DNA of 62,838 nucleotides from AG-12 sp035531535 (lineage in GTDB: Bacteria; Chloroflexota; Dormibacteria; Aeolococcales; Bog-877). Where the stretch lies: positions 1 to 62,838 of the forward strand of contig DATKSV010000143.1 in NCBI GenBank assembly GCA_035531535.1, in the 5' to 3' direction. The position numbers were made by a program, and so were the translations under genes. Position 1 is the first letter of the stretch, and each line of letters starts with the position of its first letter. Under the pieces are notes generated by a model. The model did no database searches. It was not told the DNA's origin and worked only from the letters and a program-made list of their open reading frames with translations. Of this stretch, positions 1 through 9,077 are shown in pieces.

Positions 1-428
1 GACACCCGCAGCCGGGTGCGGATCCGCAGGGTGGTGACCGCAGGGGCTTGCACCACAGGCCCGATCGGGTGGCGAACCCGGCTGCTCATGCCCTCACCTG
101 TGCCGCTGGTCGGCCAGGAGCCGCTCGTCCCACATCCATCCGGGCCCGCTTGGCGACGCAGGAGCTCGGCCATCGCTCAATTGGCGGATGGTCACCGACT
201 CTGCGCCCGACCTCCACTGCCACGACTTGATCCGGAGACTTGGTCTCAACCAGCGCTGGCGCTGGCCGGAGCCGTGACGCCGGGGCGATCCGATCTTTCA
301 CAAAAGGAACGTCCCGCTTGCACCAGCCGGTGGGCGCCCTCAAGAGCAATCACCCAGAGCCTGACCCCGCCGGTCCTACTCGGCGGCCTCTGCCATGTTC
401 ACTCAATCTCTCTTATCGGCACTCCTGC
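1..428. other. Left edge, no confident gene
   Basis: I see no convincing gene between the left edge and the MerR stop codon. Reading frames on both strands are short and none shows a recognisable motif. One minus-strand frame starting with ATG at 89 runs off the left edge and could be the first 29 codons of a gene outside the window, but nothing supports it beyond an open frame. Confidence 0.3.
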
Positions 429-1001
429 TCACTTCTCCCCCAGCAGTTGCCGACCCCGGGCTGCGGGCATCTTGGCACCGGTCGCGGGGCCCTGAGCCGA
501 CTGAGGCGAGCGGACCGCAACCTCCGGAGCCGGCCGCCCACCGGACAGCGTCCCCAGTTTGGCGAGATGCCGTCCACGACGCTCCTCCAGTTCGATCCGC
601 AGCAGCTCCAGCCGGTGCTGGCGTTCCTCGATCTGAGCAAGCTGGCGGTCGGCCACCGCCACCGCCTCCACCAGAACCGCCGCTTGGGTCTCAGGCGAGG
701 TGCTGCTGCGGTAGACAGCCCGGAGCCCCTCCAGTCTGTCCTCAGCCTGCAGGGCGTCTCGAATCTCGCAAAGATCCGCCCCCAGAACCTCCTGCAGCTC
801 CTTGATCCGGCGCACCCGGCGCGCCTCTGATGACGCGTAGCGCCGACTCTGAGTGGGCGCATGCCTGGCTTCCGAGCTGATCAGACCCAGCTCCTCGTAG
901 TAGCGCAGGGTCCTGGTCGTCACCCCGGTGAGCTCCGCCAGCTCCCCGATCTTCAGGGCAGCGGAACCGGCTGCGGCGGCTTCAGGCGCTGGCACGGACA
1001 C
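429..1001 (-). CDS. MerR-family transcriptional regulator
   Basis: A 190-residue regulator with the N-terminal MerR winged helix-turn-helix (KIGELAELTGVTTRTLRYYE, about residues 17-36) followed by a long charged coiled-coil segment (about 75-150) for dimerisation. The C-terminus has no cysteine cluster or obvious ligand pocket, so the effector is unknown. It starts at GTG 1001, inside the 3' end of the exporter-kinase gene (20-bp overlap), so it is the last gene of the DedA-exporter operon and probably translationally coupled. Family knowledge suggests that it may control the exporter upstream of it; that is inference. Confidence 0.85.
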   Translation of the reverse strand: MSVPAPEAAAAGSAALKIGELAELTGVTTRTLRYYEELGLISSEARHAPTQSRRYASSEARRVRRIKELQEVLGADLCEIRDALQAEDRLEGLRAVYRSSTSPETQAAVLVEAVAVADRQLAQIEERQHRLELLRIELEERRGRHLAKLGTLSGGRPAPEVAVRSPQSAQGPATGAKMPAARGRQLLGEK

Positions 1002-3390
1002 GGCCCACCGTTGCCTCCACGATCATCTCGACAGCTGCGTCCTCGGCTACCGTAGTGGTGTCGATGACCAGGTCATACAGCTCCGGATCCTTGAGGTCCA
1101 CCCCATAGAAGTGGCGCATGTAAGCTTCCCGGGCCCGGTCGGTGTGAGCCTGGTCCAAGCGCGCGGTGGCCTCGTCGACCGCGCCGGACTCGACCAGGCG
1201 CCTGATCCGCCGCTCGGGGGGACCGTCGAGGCGGACGTGGAGCACGCCCGGCACACCTGCCAGCACCGCCGTCGCACCCCGGCCCAGGATCACGCCGCCG
1301 TGGGCGGCCATCCCGCGAACGGCCCTCTCGGTGCGGCGCCGGAAGAGCTCGCCACCATCCTCCCGGTTGACGCCGGGAGCAGCCGCTGGGGGAAGCGGCA
1401 CCACATCCCTGGAGAGCGCAGCGAAGAGCTCCCCCACACCATCCCGCGACCAGTCCTCGCTGGCCATTGCCGATTCCAAAGGCGCCGCCAGTTCCGACGC
1501 CACCTTCACCGGGATGGCCCGCTCGAGGAAGGGAATCCCCAGCCGCTCCGCCACCGCTCTGCCGATGGCATCCCCACCAGCCGCATAGCTGGCGGAGATA
1601 GTGACCGCCCGCAGCCGACCTCCACCGTCCGAATCCATCGCGAGCTCCTGGGGCCCAGGGGTCACCCGCTCCAGCGCCCAGCCAGGCGGGGCCTCCTTCG
1701 CCGACGCCTCGCCGTGGACGTAGCGCTTGCCACGCAGCCAGGATGCCGCGGCCGCCACCAGCATCATCACCATGGCGAAGTAGAAGGTCACCCGCATGCC
1801 CGCCATGAAAGGCTTGGAGATCAGGTTGGGGAAGAACTCCCGGCCGGTGAGCACCGCCGTCCGAGCCGCCGGCAGATGGTGTAGCGTCGGCCCGAGCAGG
1901 GTTGCCACCGGGTTGTAGCCCAGGAAGGCGGCGAACAGGGTCCCCACCGGCGGTAGGTTGGAGATTTTCTGGGCGGCGGCGACGGGCACCCCCTGCTGGA
2001 CCAGGCCGTGGTATAGAGAGGACGGCAGGGACGCCGCCAGGCCCAGCACCATGAGGGTGAAGAACAGCCCTATAGAGAGCGTCATCCCCGAGTTCTGGAA
2101 GGTGGAGCGCATGCCCGAGGCGACTCCTCTCTGGTCCGCGGGCACCGAGTTCATGATCCCGGCCGTGTTGGGCGCCGAGAACATGCCCATCGAGAAGCCG
2201 TTGAAGAAGAGCAGCACCGCGAAGCTTGGATAGCTGAAGTTAGCTGGCAGCAAGGCCAGCAACGCGAAGGTCGCCGCCGCCGCCAGCATCCCCCCGGTGG
2301 CGAATGGCCGGGCCCCGTAGCGGTCCGAGAGCACCCCTGAGAGCGGGCCGGCCGCCAGGAAGCCGCCGGTCAACGGGAGCATGTAGATCGCCGCCCACAG
2401 GGGAGTTTGCACGAAGTTGTAGCCATGCAGCGGCAGCCAGATCCCCTGCAGCCAGATGATCAGCATGAACATCAGACCACCCCGTCCGATCGAAGCCAAC
2501 AGGGCGGCCATGTTGCCGGCGGTGAAAGCCCGGATCTGGAAGAGGGCGAGATTGAACATGGGGGCCGCCACCCGGCGCTCGACCAGGACAAACGCGCCCA
2601 GGAGGGCAATCCCGCCGAAGATCTCGACCAGCACGGTGGGGTTGGTCCAGCCCATGTCGCTGTTGCCGTAGGGCTGGATCCCGTAGGTGATGCCAACCAG
2701 GAGCGCGATCAAGCCCACGCCGAAAGTGATGTTGCCCAGCCAGTCGATCTTGGCCCTGGTGACGATCCCGATCTCGCGCAGCTTCAGGTAGGCCCAGACG
2801 GTCCCGAATATCCCGATGGGAACCGAGACCAGGAACACCAGGTGCCAGTCGACTCCAGAGAGCAGGCCGCCCAGGACCAGGCCCACGAACGAACCTGAGA
2901 TGCCCGCCACCACGTTGATCCCCAGGGCCATACCCCGCTGGTTGCTGGGGAAGGCGTCAGTCAGGATGGCCGCCGAGTTGGCCATCAAGAGAGCGCCTCC
3001 CACCCCTTGGATGATGCGCAGCCCGATCAGGGTGAGCGCCGCCCCATCGCCGGTGAAGAACACCACCGAGAGAAAGACAGACGCGATGGTGAAGACGAGG
3101 AAGCCCAGGTTGTACATCCGGACCCGTCCGAACATGTCCCCCACCCGGCCCAGGCTCACCACCAGGACGGCGATCACCACCATGTAGCCCATCAGCATCC
3201 AGAGCAGCAGGCTGACGTTGCCGGGGGCCAGCGGATTCACCTTGACCCCTCTGAAGATGGCCGGAAGTGAGATGAGGACGATGGATGAGTTCACCATCGC
3301 CATCAGGATCCCGAGGGTGGTGTTCGACAGGGCTACCCACTTGTAGTGGTCGGGTCGCGGGGCACCGGTCAGGCCAGAGTTAACGCTCAC
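982..3390 (-). CDS. MFS drug-type transporter fused to cytidylate-kinase-like domain
   Basis: An 802-residue single reading frame. Residues about 15-560 form a 14-helix major facilitator transporter of the DHA2/EmrB type, with the loop motif GRVGDMFGRVRMY and the motif-C stretch GISGSFVGLVLGG. After a basic linker (WLRGKRYVHGE), residues about 595-802 match the Cytidylate_kin2 family: the P-loop-like SASYAAGGDAIGRAVAERLG, GGVILGRGATAVL, a basic lid RRIRRLVESG and the closing DLVIDTTT. The kinase part would lie in the cytoplasm. Both domains are usually separate proteins. No frameshift is needed to join them. GTG start 3390, with no good ribosome site; the DedA gene ends 15 bases upstream. Export substrate and nucleotide substrate are unknown. 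Confidence 0.85.
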   Translation of the reverse strand: MSVNSGLTGAPRPDHYKWVALSNTTLGILMAMVNSSIVLISLPAIFRGVKVNPLAPGNVSLLLWMLMGYMVVIAVLVVSLGRVGDMFGRVRMYNLGFLVFTIASVFLSVVFFTGDGAALTLIGLRIIQGVGGALLMANSAAILTDAFPSNQRGMALGINVVAGISGSFVGLVLGGLLSGVDWHLVFLVSVPIGIFGTVWAYLKLREIGIVTRAKIDWLGNITFGVGLIALLVGITYGIQPYGNSDMGWTNPTVLVEIFGGIALLGAFVLVERRVAAPMFNLALFQIRAFTAGNMAALLASIGRGGLMFMLIIWLQGIWLPLHGYNFVQTPLWAAIYMLPLTGGFLAAGPLSGVLSDRYGARPFATGGMLAAAATFALLALLPANFSYPSFAVLLFFNGFSMGMFSAPNTAGIMNSVPADQRGVASGMRSTFQNSGMTLSIGLFFTLMVLGLAASLPSSLYHGLVQQGVPVAAAQKISNLPPVGTLFAAFLGYNPVATLLGPTLHHLPAARTAVLTGREFFPNLISKPFMAGMRVTFYFAMVMMLVAAAASWLRGKRYVHGEASAKEAPPGWALERVTPGPQELAMDSDGGGRLRAVTISASYAAGGDAIGRAVAERLGIPFLERAIPVKVASELAAPLESAMASEDWSRDGVGELFAALSRDVVPLPPAAAPGVNREDGGELFRRRTERAVRGMAAHGGVILGRGATAVLAGVPGVLHVRLDGPPERRIRRLVESGAVDEATARLDQAHTDRAREAYMRHFYGVDLKDPELYDLVIDTTTVAEDAAVEMIVEATVGRVRASA

Positions 3391-3405
3391 GTCAACTAGA
3401 GTCTA

Positions 3406-4056
3406 CTACGAATGGTCCTCGTTCTCGACCTTGGCCGCCACCGGACGGTTGATGTAGCGCCACACCCCGTAGGCGATGGCGAGCACCACCACCACCGCCA
3501 CCAGGTACTCGATCGGCTTGAGCACCTTGCCGATTTCGTTGTAGTGGCGGCCCAGCTCCATGCCGGCCACCGTCAGGCTGGTGTCCCAGACCGCCGCACC
3601 GACCAGGGTGGCCAGGATGAACGGAAGGAGCGGCATGCGGGCGAACCCGGCGGGGAAGCTGGTGTAGCTCCGGATCACAGGCACCACTCGGCCCACCGCT
3701 ACCGCTACCACCCCGCGGCGCTCGTAGAATCGCTCGGCCGCCTCGAAGTGGCTCTCCTTGAGTCGAAAGCGCTTCCCGAACCCGACCACGGCCGTCCGCC
3801 CCACCCAGGCCGCCACACCGTAGGCGATCAGGGCACCCACCAGCTCGGCCGCCAGGGCCACCAGGATCACGACCGGAAGGCTTAGGGTCCCCGTCACAGT
3901 GAGCACCCCGGCGAAGGGCAGCACCACCTCGCTGGAGACCGGGAAGCCGCAGCATTGGGCGACAGTCAGCAGAAACAGGGCGAGGTAGCCCGCGGTGGTG
4001 AGAAAGTGCTCTAGTCCCAGGATCATGGCGGTAAGTGGTGGGGCATCTGGGGACAT
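3406..4056 (-). CDS. DedA-family membrane protein
   Basis: A 216-residue protein with about five hydrophobic segments and the DedA/SNARE-associated signature: an N-terminal re-entrant stretch ending in SSEVVLPFAGVL, then GRVVPVIRSYTSFPAGFARM, the equivalent of the F.GRFIPG.R....AG..M motif, before a hydrophobic C-terminal half. DedA proteins act in the inner membrane, and some members are lipid (undecaprenyl-phosphate or phospholipid) flippases; which role applies here cannot be read from sequence. First gene of the operon with the exporter-kinase fusion and MerR. ATG start 4056; a GGAGGAGG lies about 15 bases upstream, which is rather far. Confidence 0.88.
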   Translation of the reverse strand: MSPDAPPLTAMILGLEHFLTTAGYLALFLLTVAQCCGFPVSSEVVLPFAGVLTVTGTLSLPVVILVALAAELVGALIAYGVAAWVGRTAVVGFGKRFRLKESHFEAAERFYERRGVVAVAVGRVVPVIRSYTSFPAGFARMPLLPFILATLVGAAVWDTSLTVAGMELGRHYNEIGKVLKPIEYLVAVVVVLAIAYGVWRYINRPVAAKVENEDHS

Positions 4057-4109
4057 TGTCGCGGATCGGGCCTCCTCCGGGCCGCGGACCCGCCACGCCC
4101 GCCCACAGG

Positions 4110-4115
4110 TAGTCT
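4110..4115 (+). promoter_or_regulatory. -10-like hexamer for a leaderless transcript
   Basis: TAGTCT lies exactly seven bases before the GTG start at 4123, and no Shine-Dalgarno sequence is present. This spacing puts the expected transcript start at or beside the start codon. I see no clear -35 box. The same arrangement recurs at several other genes in this window. Confidence 0.4.
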
Positions 4116-4122
4116 GGGCAGC

Positions 4123-4866
4123 GTGCAGGAGCAGCCCGGTCAGAGTTTAGATGGCGCGCCCGAGGCCGCCCTGGAGAGAACCCTGCGCGAGGCTGAGATC
4201 GTGGCCGTGGAGCAGGTGGCGGTCGGCAGCAACGCGGTGTTCTATGTTCGCCTGGCCGGTCCTCACGGCGAGCTGAGCGCCATCTATAAGCCCGCCCGAG
4301 GCGAGCGCCCCCTTTGGGACTTCCCCGCCGGCACCCTGCACCGTCGCGAGGTGGCCACGGCGGTCGTGGACCGAGCCCTGGGGTGGGGATTCACGCCCGC
4401 CACCGTGCTGCGGCACAAGGCGCCTTTCGGGGTTGGTTCCATCCAGGCCTATGTCCCCGAGCCCGACTCGCAGGTGGTCATGGACCGAGAGCGTATGGAG
4501 CACCGCCTCCGGGGCCTGGCCGCCTTAGACGTGGTGATCAACAATGCCGACCGCAAGCGTGCCCACCTCCTGATTGACCCCGTCGGCGAGCTCAAGGGCA
4601 TCGATCACGGAGTCACGTTCAACACCGAGTTCAAGTTGCGCACGGTGCTGGCCGAGCTGGGCGGGTCGCCGGTGCCAGAGGAGTGGCTGGCGAGCCTGAG
4701 CGCTCTGGTCAATGACCAGGACCGGATGCGACGGCTGCGAGCCCGGCTAAGGACCCTGATCGCGCCAGCCGAAGTCCAGGCCTTTGAGCTCCGGGTGGGT
4801 CAGCTCCTGAAGGCGAGGGTCTTCCCCATTCTTCACCCCTGGTACGGGCGACCGTTCGAAATGTGA
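4123..4866 (+). CDS. SCO1664-family kinase-fold protein
   Basis: A 247-residue protein of the SCO1664 family, related to the PI3/4-kinase and HipA fold. Supporting motifs are AIYKPARGERPLWDFP (the lysine-bearing nucleotide-binding strand), LDVVINNADRKRAHLL (catalytic loop with the N.D signature) and GIDHGVTFN (the metal-binding DxG-like motif). Family length is about 240-260 residues, so it looks complete. The biological substrate of this family is not established as far as I know. It stands alone on the plus strand and converges with the 2H phosphodiesterase gene, the two overlapping by 34 bases at their 3' ends. Confidence 0.8.
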   Translation: MQEQPGQSLDGAPEAALERTLREAEIVAVEQVAVGSNAVFYVRLAGPHGELSAIYKPARGERPLWDFPAGTLHRREVATAVVDRALGWGFTPATVLRHKAPFGVGSIQAYVPEPDSQVVMDRERMEHRLRGLAALDVVINNADRKRAHLLIDPVGELKGIDHGVTFNTEFKLRTVLAELGGSPVPEEWLASLSALVNDQDRMRRLRARLRTLIAPAEVQAFELRVGQLLKARVFPILHPWYGRPFEM

Positions 4867-5444
4867 GCAACGTCCCGGCCGAGCTGGAAAGTGGCCCGGA
4901 CGGTGTACCGATTCGGCTCACCAGCCACGGCGGTGGACTCCAGAAGGCATACCTCTGAGACCTCGAAGCGGCCCCCCGCCAGGTCCGCCTCCAAGATGCG
5001 GCGGATCGCTGCCAAGGCTGGTCTGGGGAGGTTCCCCGAGATCCTGGCCAGAGTGCAGTGGGCCCGGAATCGGCGGCCATCAAAGGGCAACTTTGCGGCC
5101 GCCAGACCAGCCCCCAGCGAGCCAGCCAGCTGCCGCAGCCTCGACTCCCCGGCCACCACCCCCAGCCAGATGACGGCTGGTCTTCGTTCTGAGGGAAAGC
5201 AACCCAGGCCGCCCAACCCGACCGCGAAGTGATCTTGGGCAGCGCTCACCTTGAGCGCCGACTCCCCCACCGCGGTCGCCAATCCGGGCTCGACCGGGCC
5301 CAGAAACTGGACCGTGAGGTGAAGGCCGTCCGGGCGCACGGTCCGGACCAACGGATCGACCGCCGCCAGCCGCCGCAGCAGGTGCTCCGACACCACCCCG
5401 GCCGGCGGACGCACCGCCAGGAACAGGTTGCCATGCCGCCTCAC
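4833..5444 (-). CDS. thpR: RNA 2',3'-cyclic phosphodiesterase (2H family)
   Basis: A 203-residue 2H phosphoesterase with both catalytic H-x-T/S-x motifs, HLTV (about residue 42) and HCTL (about residue 129), and the ThpR/LigT-type context FLAVRPPAG at the N-terminus and LLES...Y at the C-terminus. Members open 2',3'-cyclic phosphates at RNA ends. ATG 5444 overlaps the stop of the upstream alpha/beta hydrolase (ATGA), so it is the last gene of the aminotransferase operon, although a metabolic link is not obvious. Length agrees with the family (about 180-200). Confidence 0.85.
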   Translation of the reverse strand: MRRHGNLFLAVRPPAGVVSEHLLRRLAAVDPLVRTVRPDGLHLTVQFLGPVEPGLATAVGESALKVSAAQDHFAVGLGGLGCFPSERRPAVIWLGVVAGESRLRQLAGSLGAGLAAAKLPFDGRRFRAHCTLARISGNLPRPALAAIRRILEADLAGGRFEVSEVCLLESTAVAGEPNRYTVRATFQLGRDVAHISNGRPYQG

Positions 5445-6313
5445 GGGACCATTGATGGCGTGGCCACGATCCGCTCCAGGATCTCCATTTGACGGCTGAT
5501 GAACTCGGCACTCCAGCCATGGCCGGAGGCGGCCACCAAGCTGAGCTCGGTGTGGGGCCGGGCGCTGCAGTACTGCGCCAGCAGCTCCACCTCAAGGATC
5601 CGGTCATCGGCCGCCGCCAGCGCAAACACATCGCCATGCCAGCCATCGAGGAGCGGCAGGAAGGAGACCGACACCCCATCCCTGAGCCACTCCCGGGCGG
5701 CCCTGGGATTCGCCCTAACCTGATTCTCGAAGTTGAGGTCGGCGGAGCGCCGGTCGACGACGGCCGACCCCTCCACCACCACCCGGCGGTAGAGGTCGGC
5801 GGCCACCCGCCAGCGCCCCAAAGCGGAGATCAGGTCGAAGACCCCAGGGACGGTCAGGCCACCAACCTGCAGCCTGAAGGCGCGCCTCACCATGGCCGGC
5901 GCCATCAAGGGGGTGTGCAGGACCAAGCGCTCCACCCGGGCTGGCTCCTGGGCGAGCACCTCCATGGCGACGGCCGCTCCCAGGCAGAGACCGCCCAGCT
6001 CGAACGTGTCCAGGTGTAGGTGGTCGGTCAGAGCCCGAACCTCCCTGGCCAGGGCCCGAGTGCTGTGCTGGCCCGGTAACGCAGCCGAGCTCCCGAAGCC
6101 GGGCAGATCGGGGATCACCAGGGACCGCCGGGCGGCGAGACCAGGCACCCAGGTCTCGAAGTTCTCCGCCGAACCTATGAAACCGTGGCACAGCACCAGG
6201 GGCCTCCCTTGGCCAGCGACCACGTAGCGCAGCTGTCCCTGGGGCCGCTCCAGCCAGCGTTCCTCCCATCCGGCTGCCAAGGCCTCTGGCAGGGGCGGAA
6301 AGGAGGGGCTCAC
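5441..6313 (-). CDS. Alpha/beta hydrolase with cysteine nucleophile
   Basis: A 290-residue alpha/beta-hydrolase. Oxyanion-hole motif HGFIGSAENF, nucleophile elbow GLCLGA, acid in AADDRILE and histidine in ASGHGWS give a complete triad. The nucleophile elbow normally reads G-x-S-x-G; here the central residue is cysteine, as in dienelactone-hydrolase-like enzymes. I place the start at GTG 6313, which overlaps the stop of the acyl-CoA dehydrogenase (GTGA); a longer frame reaching back to 6520 lies inside that gene and adds low-complexity sequence. Probably hydrolyses an ester, thioester or C-C bond in the same catabolic route as its operon neighbours. Confidence 0.8.
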   Translation of the reverse strand: MSPSFPPLPEALAAGWEERWLERPQGQLRYVVAGQGRPLVLCHGFIGSAENFETWVPGLAARRSLVIPDLPGFGSSAALPGQHSTRALAREVRALTDHLHLDTFELGGLCLGAAVAMEVLAQEPARVERLVLHTPLMAPAMVRRAFRLQVGGLTVPGVFDLISALGRWRVAADLYRRVVVEGSAVVDRRSADLNFENQVRANPRAAREWLRDGVSVSFLPLLDGWHGDVFALAAADDRILEVELLAQYCSARPHTELSLVAASGHGWSAEFISRQMEILERIVATPSMVP

Positions 6314-7563
6314 CCCGCTCCAGGCCGTCCCAGCTCGGCTGGAGCTGCGCCCTTTCGTGGAGATGCTTGCTCGTTGGGCCAGCCAGGAAGCGGACAGCGC
6401 ACCTGCCGGTCTTCCCGGTAACCAAGGGCATACTCGGCCGCGAGCTGGGTCTGTACCTCGCGAGTCCCCTCGTAGATGAGCGTGGCCCGGCTGTTGCGGA
6501 GGTAGCGCGCGGCCGGGCACTCCTCGCTGAAGCCGGTCGCGCCGTGGACCTGAAGGGCGTCATCAGCACAGCGATTGGCGCGCTCGGAATTCACCCACTT
6601 GGCGAGGGCGGATTCCCGGGAGCTGCGCCGACCTTCATTCTTGAGCCATCCGGCGCGCAACCAGAGCAGGCGGGCAACGTCATAGTCCCGGGCCATACCC
6701 GCGATCATCTGCTGCACCAACTGAAAGCGCCCGATCTCCACCCCCTGCACCTGGCGCTGGCGGGCGTAGCCGACGCTGAGGTCGAGGCAGGCCCGGATGG
6801 TCCCGGCGGCCCCGCTGGCCACGCAGTACCGGCCGCTGTCAAGGCAGCTCATGGCCACCTTGAAGCCCTCGCCCTCCTCGCCGATGCGGTTGGCGGCGGG
6901 CACCAGCGCGTCATCCAGGTAGACGATGGCGGTGTCACTGGCGCGCAAGCCGTACTTGTCATGGATCGGCTCGGTGCGCAGCCCGGAGCCGGCCAGCTCC
7001 CGCTCCACCGCGAAGGCGGTGATCCCACCTAGGCCAAGGCTTGGGTCCACGGTGGCAAAGACGAGCAGAGTGTCGGCCAGGTCGCCCATGGAGATCCACA
7101 CCTTCTGGCCCCGGAGCCGGTAGGCGTCGCCCTCCCGGATCGCGCGGGTGGAAATCGCCCTAACATCGCTCCCCGCGTCAGGCTCGGTGAGCGCGAAACA
7201 GCCTTGGCGGTGCCCCTCCGCCAAGGGCCGCAGCAGGCGCTGGCGCTGCTCCTCGGTACCCCACTGATATACCCCTGTCAGACACAGGCCGGCGTGCACC
7301 GAGAGCGCGGTCCGGCAAGAGGCATCGACGTACTCCAGCTCCTCGCAGGCGATGCCCAGGGCGATCCAGTCCAGGCCCGCGCCACCATAGCGCTGGGGGA
7401 TGCTGACTCCCGGGACTCCCAGGCTTGCCAGCTTGGCGAAGAGCTCAGGATCTGGCTGGGCAGCCCGATCTCTAGCGGCGATCTCAGGGGCCAATTCTCG
7501 TCGGGCAAACTCCCGGATGGTGGCCTCGAACTGGCGATGCTCCTCGGTCAGCTCCAGATCCAC
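6310..7563 (-). CDS. Acyl-CoA dehydrogenase
   Basis: A 417-residue flavoprotein oxidising an acyl-CoA at the alpha-beta bond. It shows the FAD/substrate motifs CFALTEPDAGSDV and KVWISMGDLADT, the C-terminal QVHGATGFSEE and IYEGTREV, the latter carrying the usual catalytic glutamate of short/medium-chain enzymes. About 35 C-terminal residues beyond the conserved core are unusual and proline-rich. GTG start 7563, five bases after the aldehyde dehydrogenase stop codon, so co-transcribed with it. The combination with aminotransferase and aldehyde dehydrogenase suggests breakdown of an omega-amino acid or lysine-type compound to a CoA ester; the exact substrate is inference. Confidence 0.9.
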   Translation of the reverse strand: MDLELTEEHRQFEATIREFARRELAPEIAARDRAAQPDPELFAKLASLGVPGVSIPQRYGGAGLDWIALGIACEELEYVDASCRTALSVHAGLCLTGVYQWGTEEQRQRLLRPLAEGHRQGCFALTEPDAGSDVRAISTRAIREGDAYRLRGQKVWISMGDLADTLLVFATVDPSLGLGGITAFAVERELAGSGLRTEPIHDKYGLRASDTAIVYLDDALVPAANRIGEEGEGFKVAMSCLDSGRYCVASGAAGTIRACLDLSVGYARQRQVQGVEIGRFQLVQQMIAGMARDYDVARLLWLRAGWLKNEGRRSSRESALAKWVNSERANRCADDALQVHGATGFSEECPAARYLRNSRATLIYEGTREVQTQLAAEYALGYREDRQVRCPLPGWPNEQASPRKGAAPAELGRPGAG

Positions 7564-7568
7564 TTCGG

Positions 7569-9077
7569 CTAGCTCGCCTCCGTGTCAATCTGGGCCCGCT
7601 GCAGATGCCCTGAATAGTCGATGTAGACCGTCTTCCACTCGGTGAACTCGTCGAAGGCGGTGGTGCCAGCCTCGCGGTGGCCGTTGCCGGTCCACTTGGT
7701 GCCCCCGAACGGCAGCTGGATCTCGGCTCCAATGGTGGGCGCGTTCACGTATACGATTCCGGCCTCGAGCCGATCCACCGCCTGGAAGGCGCGCGCCAGA
7801 TCTCTGGTATAGATGGAGAGAGACAGCCCGTAGCGGGTGCCGTTGGCGATTCTGATGGCATCGTTGAAGTCGACCGCCGGGATCACCACCAGGGTGGGCC
7901 CAAAGATCTCCTCCTGGGCGATCCGCATCTCCGGCTTGACGTCCGCGAACAAAGTGGGCCGATAGAAGTTGCCCTCACCGAGCTGCCCCTCAGCAGCGAT
8001 GCTGCCGCCGGTGAGGAGGCGCGCAGCCTCCTGCCGCCCGATCTCGGTGTAGGCATGGATTCGCTTCAGCTGGGTCTGGTTGATCACTGGTCCAACGTCG
8101 GTGGCGGGGTCAAGGCCGTCGCCCAGGCGCAGCTTGGAAACCCGCCCCAAGAGCTGCTCGGTGAAGGCCTCCAGAACCGGGGCCTCCACGATCAGCCTGG
8201 AAGTGGCGGTGCAGCGCTGGCCGGCGGTCCCGAAAGCGCCCCACAGGGCCCCGTCCACAGCCAACTCCAAGTCCGCATCAGCGGTGACCACGATCGCGTT
8301 CTTGCCGCCCAGCTCCAGCGAAACCCGCTTGCCCAGGCGCCCGCAGGTGCTGGCGATCTGCTGGCCCACCTCAACTGACCCGGTGAAGGAGATCGCCCGC
8401 ACCGCCGGGTTCTCGACCAGCGGCGCGCCGCATTCCTCGCCGTAGCCGGTGACCAGATTGAGGACTCCGACCGGCAGCCCGGCTTCGACCAGGATCTCAG
8501 CCAGGCGGATCGCCACCAGGGGGGTGTCCTCCGCCGGCTTGAAGACGACCGCGTTGCCGGCCAGCAGCGCTGGCATCAGCTTCCAGCAGGGGATCGCCAT
8601 TGGAAAGTTCCAGGGGGTGATGCAGCCGACCACCCCGATCGGGACCCGTTCGGTGAAGCAGCGTTTGTCCCGGAGCTCGCTCGGCACCACCTCCCCCACT
8701 GGGTTTCGCCCCTTACCCGCCATGTACTTGGCCATGTCGATGCCCTCTTGGACATCGCCTCTGGCCTCGGTCAGCACCTTGCCCATCTCCCTTGTCATGA
8801 GCCGGGCGAGCTCCTCCTTACGCTCCTCCAACAGCCGACCGGCCCGGGCGATCACCTCGGACCTCCCGGGCATTGGGGTTCGGGACCAAGCGGGCTGGGC
8901 GGCGACCGCTGCGGAGACAGCATCGTCCACGTCGCTCTGGGAGCTGCGGGCAAAGTGCCCCAGCACCTCGCTGCGGCGGGCGGGGTTGACCGAATCGAAA
9001 GTCTCCCCACTCCGGGCCGCTCGCCACTCGCCCCCGATCAGGTTGCCGTAGGTGCGCGCCGCCTCCGCGCCACTCAT
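7569..9077 (-). CDS. NAD(P)-dependent aldehyde dehydrogenase
   Basis: A 502-residue ALDH-superfamily enzyme with the N-terminal IGGEW, the cofactor motif FTGSVEVGQQIA, catalytic glutamate in SLELGGKNA and catalytic cysteine in GTAGQRCTA, and the EEIFGPTL motif. Its context behind a class III aminotransferase (ATG overlaps that stop codon, ATGA) suggests that it oxidises the semialdehyde made by the aminotransferase, for example succinate semialdehyde or aminoadipate semialdehyde. Substrate is inferred from the pairing only. Confidence 0.9.
   Translation of the reverse strand: MSGAEAARTYGNLIGGEWRAARSGETFDSVNPARRSEVLGHFARSSQSDVDDAVSAAVAAQPAWSRTPMPGRSEVIARAGRLLEERKEELARLMTREMGKVLTEARGDVQEGIDMAKYMAGKGRNPVGEVVPSELRDKRCFTERVPIGVVGCITPWNFPMAIPCWKLMPALLAGNAVVFKPAEDTPLVAIRLAEILVEAGLPVGVLNLVTGYGEECGAPLVENPAVRAISFTGSVEVGQQIASTCGRLGKRVSLELGGKNAIVVTADADLELAVDGALWGAFGTAGQRCTATSRLIVEAPVLEAFTEQLLGRVSKLRLGDGLDPATDVGPVINQTQLKRIHAYTEIGRQEAARLLTGGSIAAEGQLGEGNFYRPTLFADVKPEMRIAQEEIFGPTLVVIPAVDFNDAIRIANGTRYGLSLSIYTRDLARAFQAVDRLEAGIVYVNAPTIGAEIQLPFGGTKWTGNGHREAGTTAFDEFTEWKTVYIDYSGHLQRAQIDTEAS

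Noticed and set aside
2407..2898. Long ORFs antisense to the exporter-kinase gene and similar shadows elsewhere
   Set aside because: They lie inside strongly supported genes and have His/Asp/Gln-rich shadow composition.
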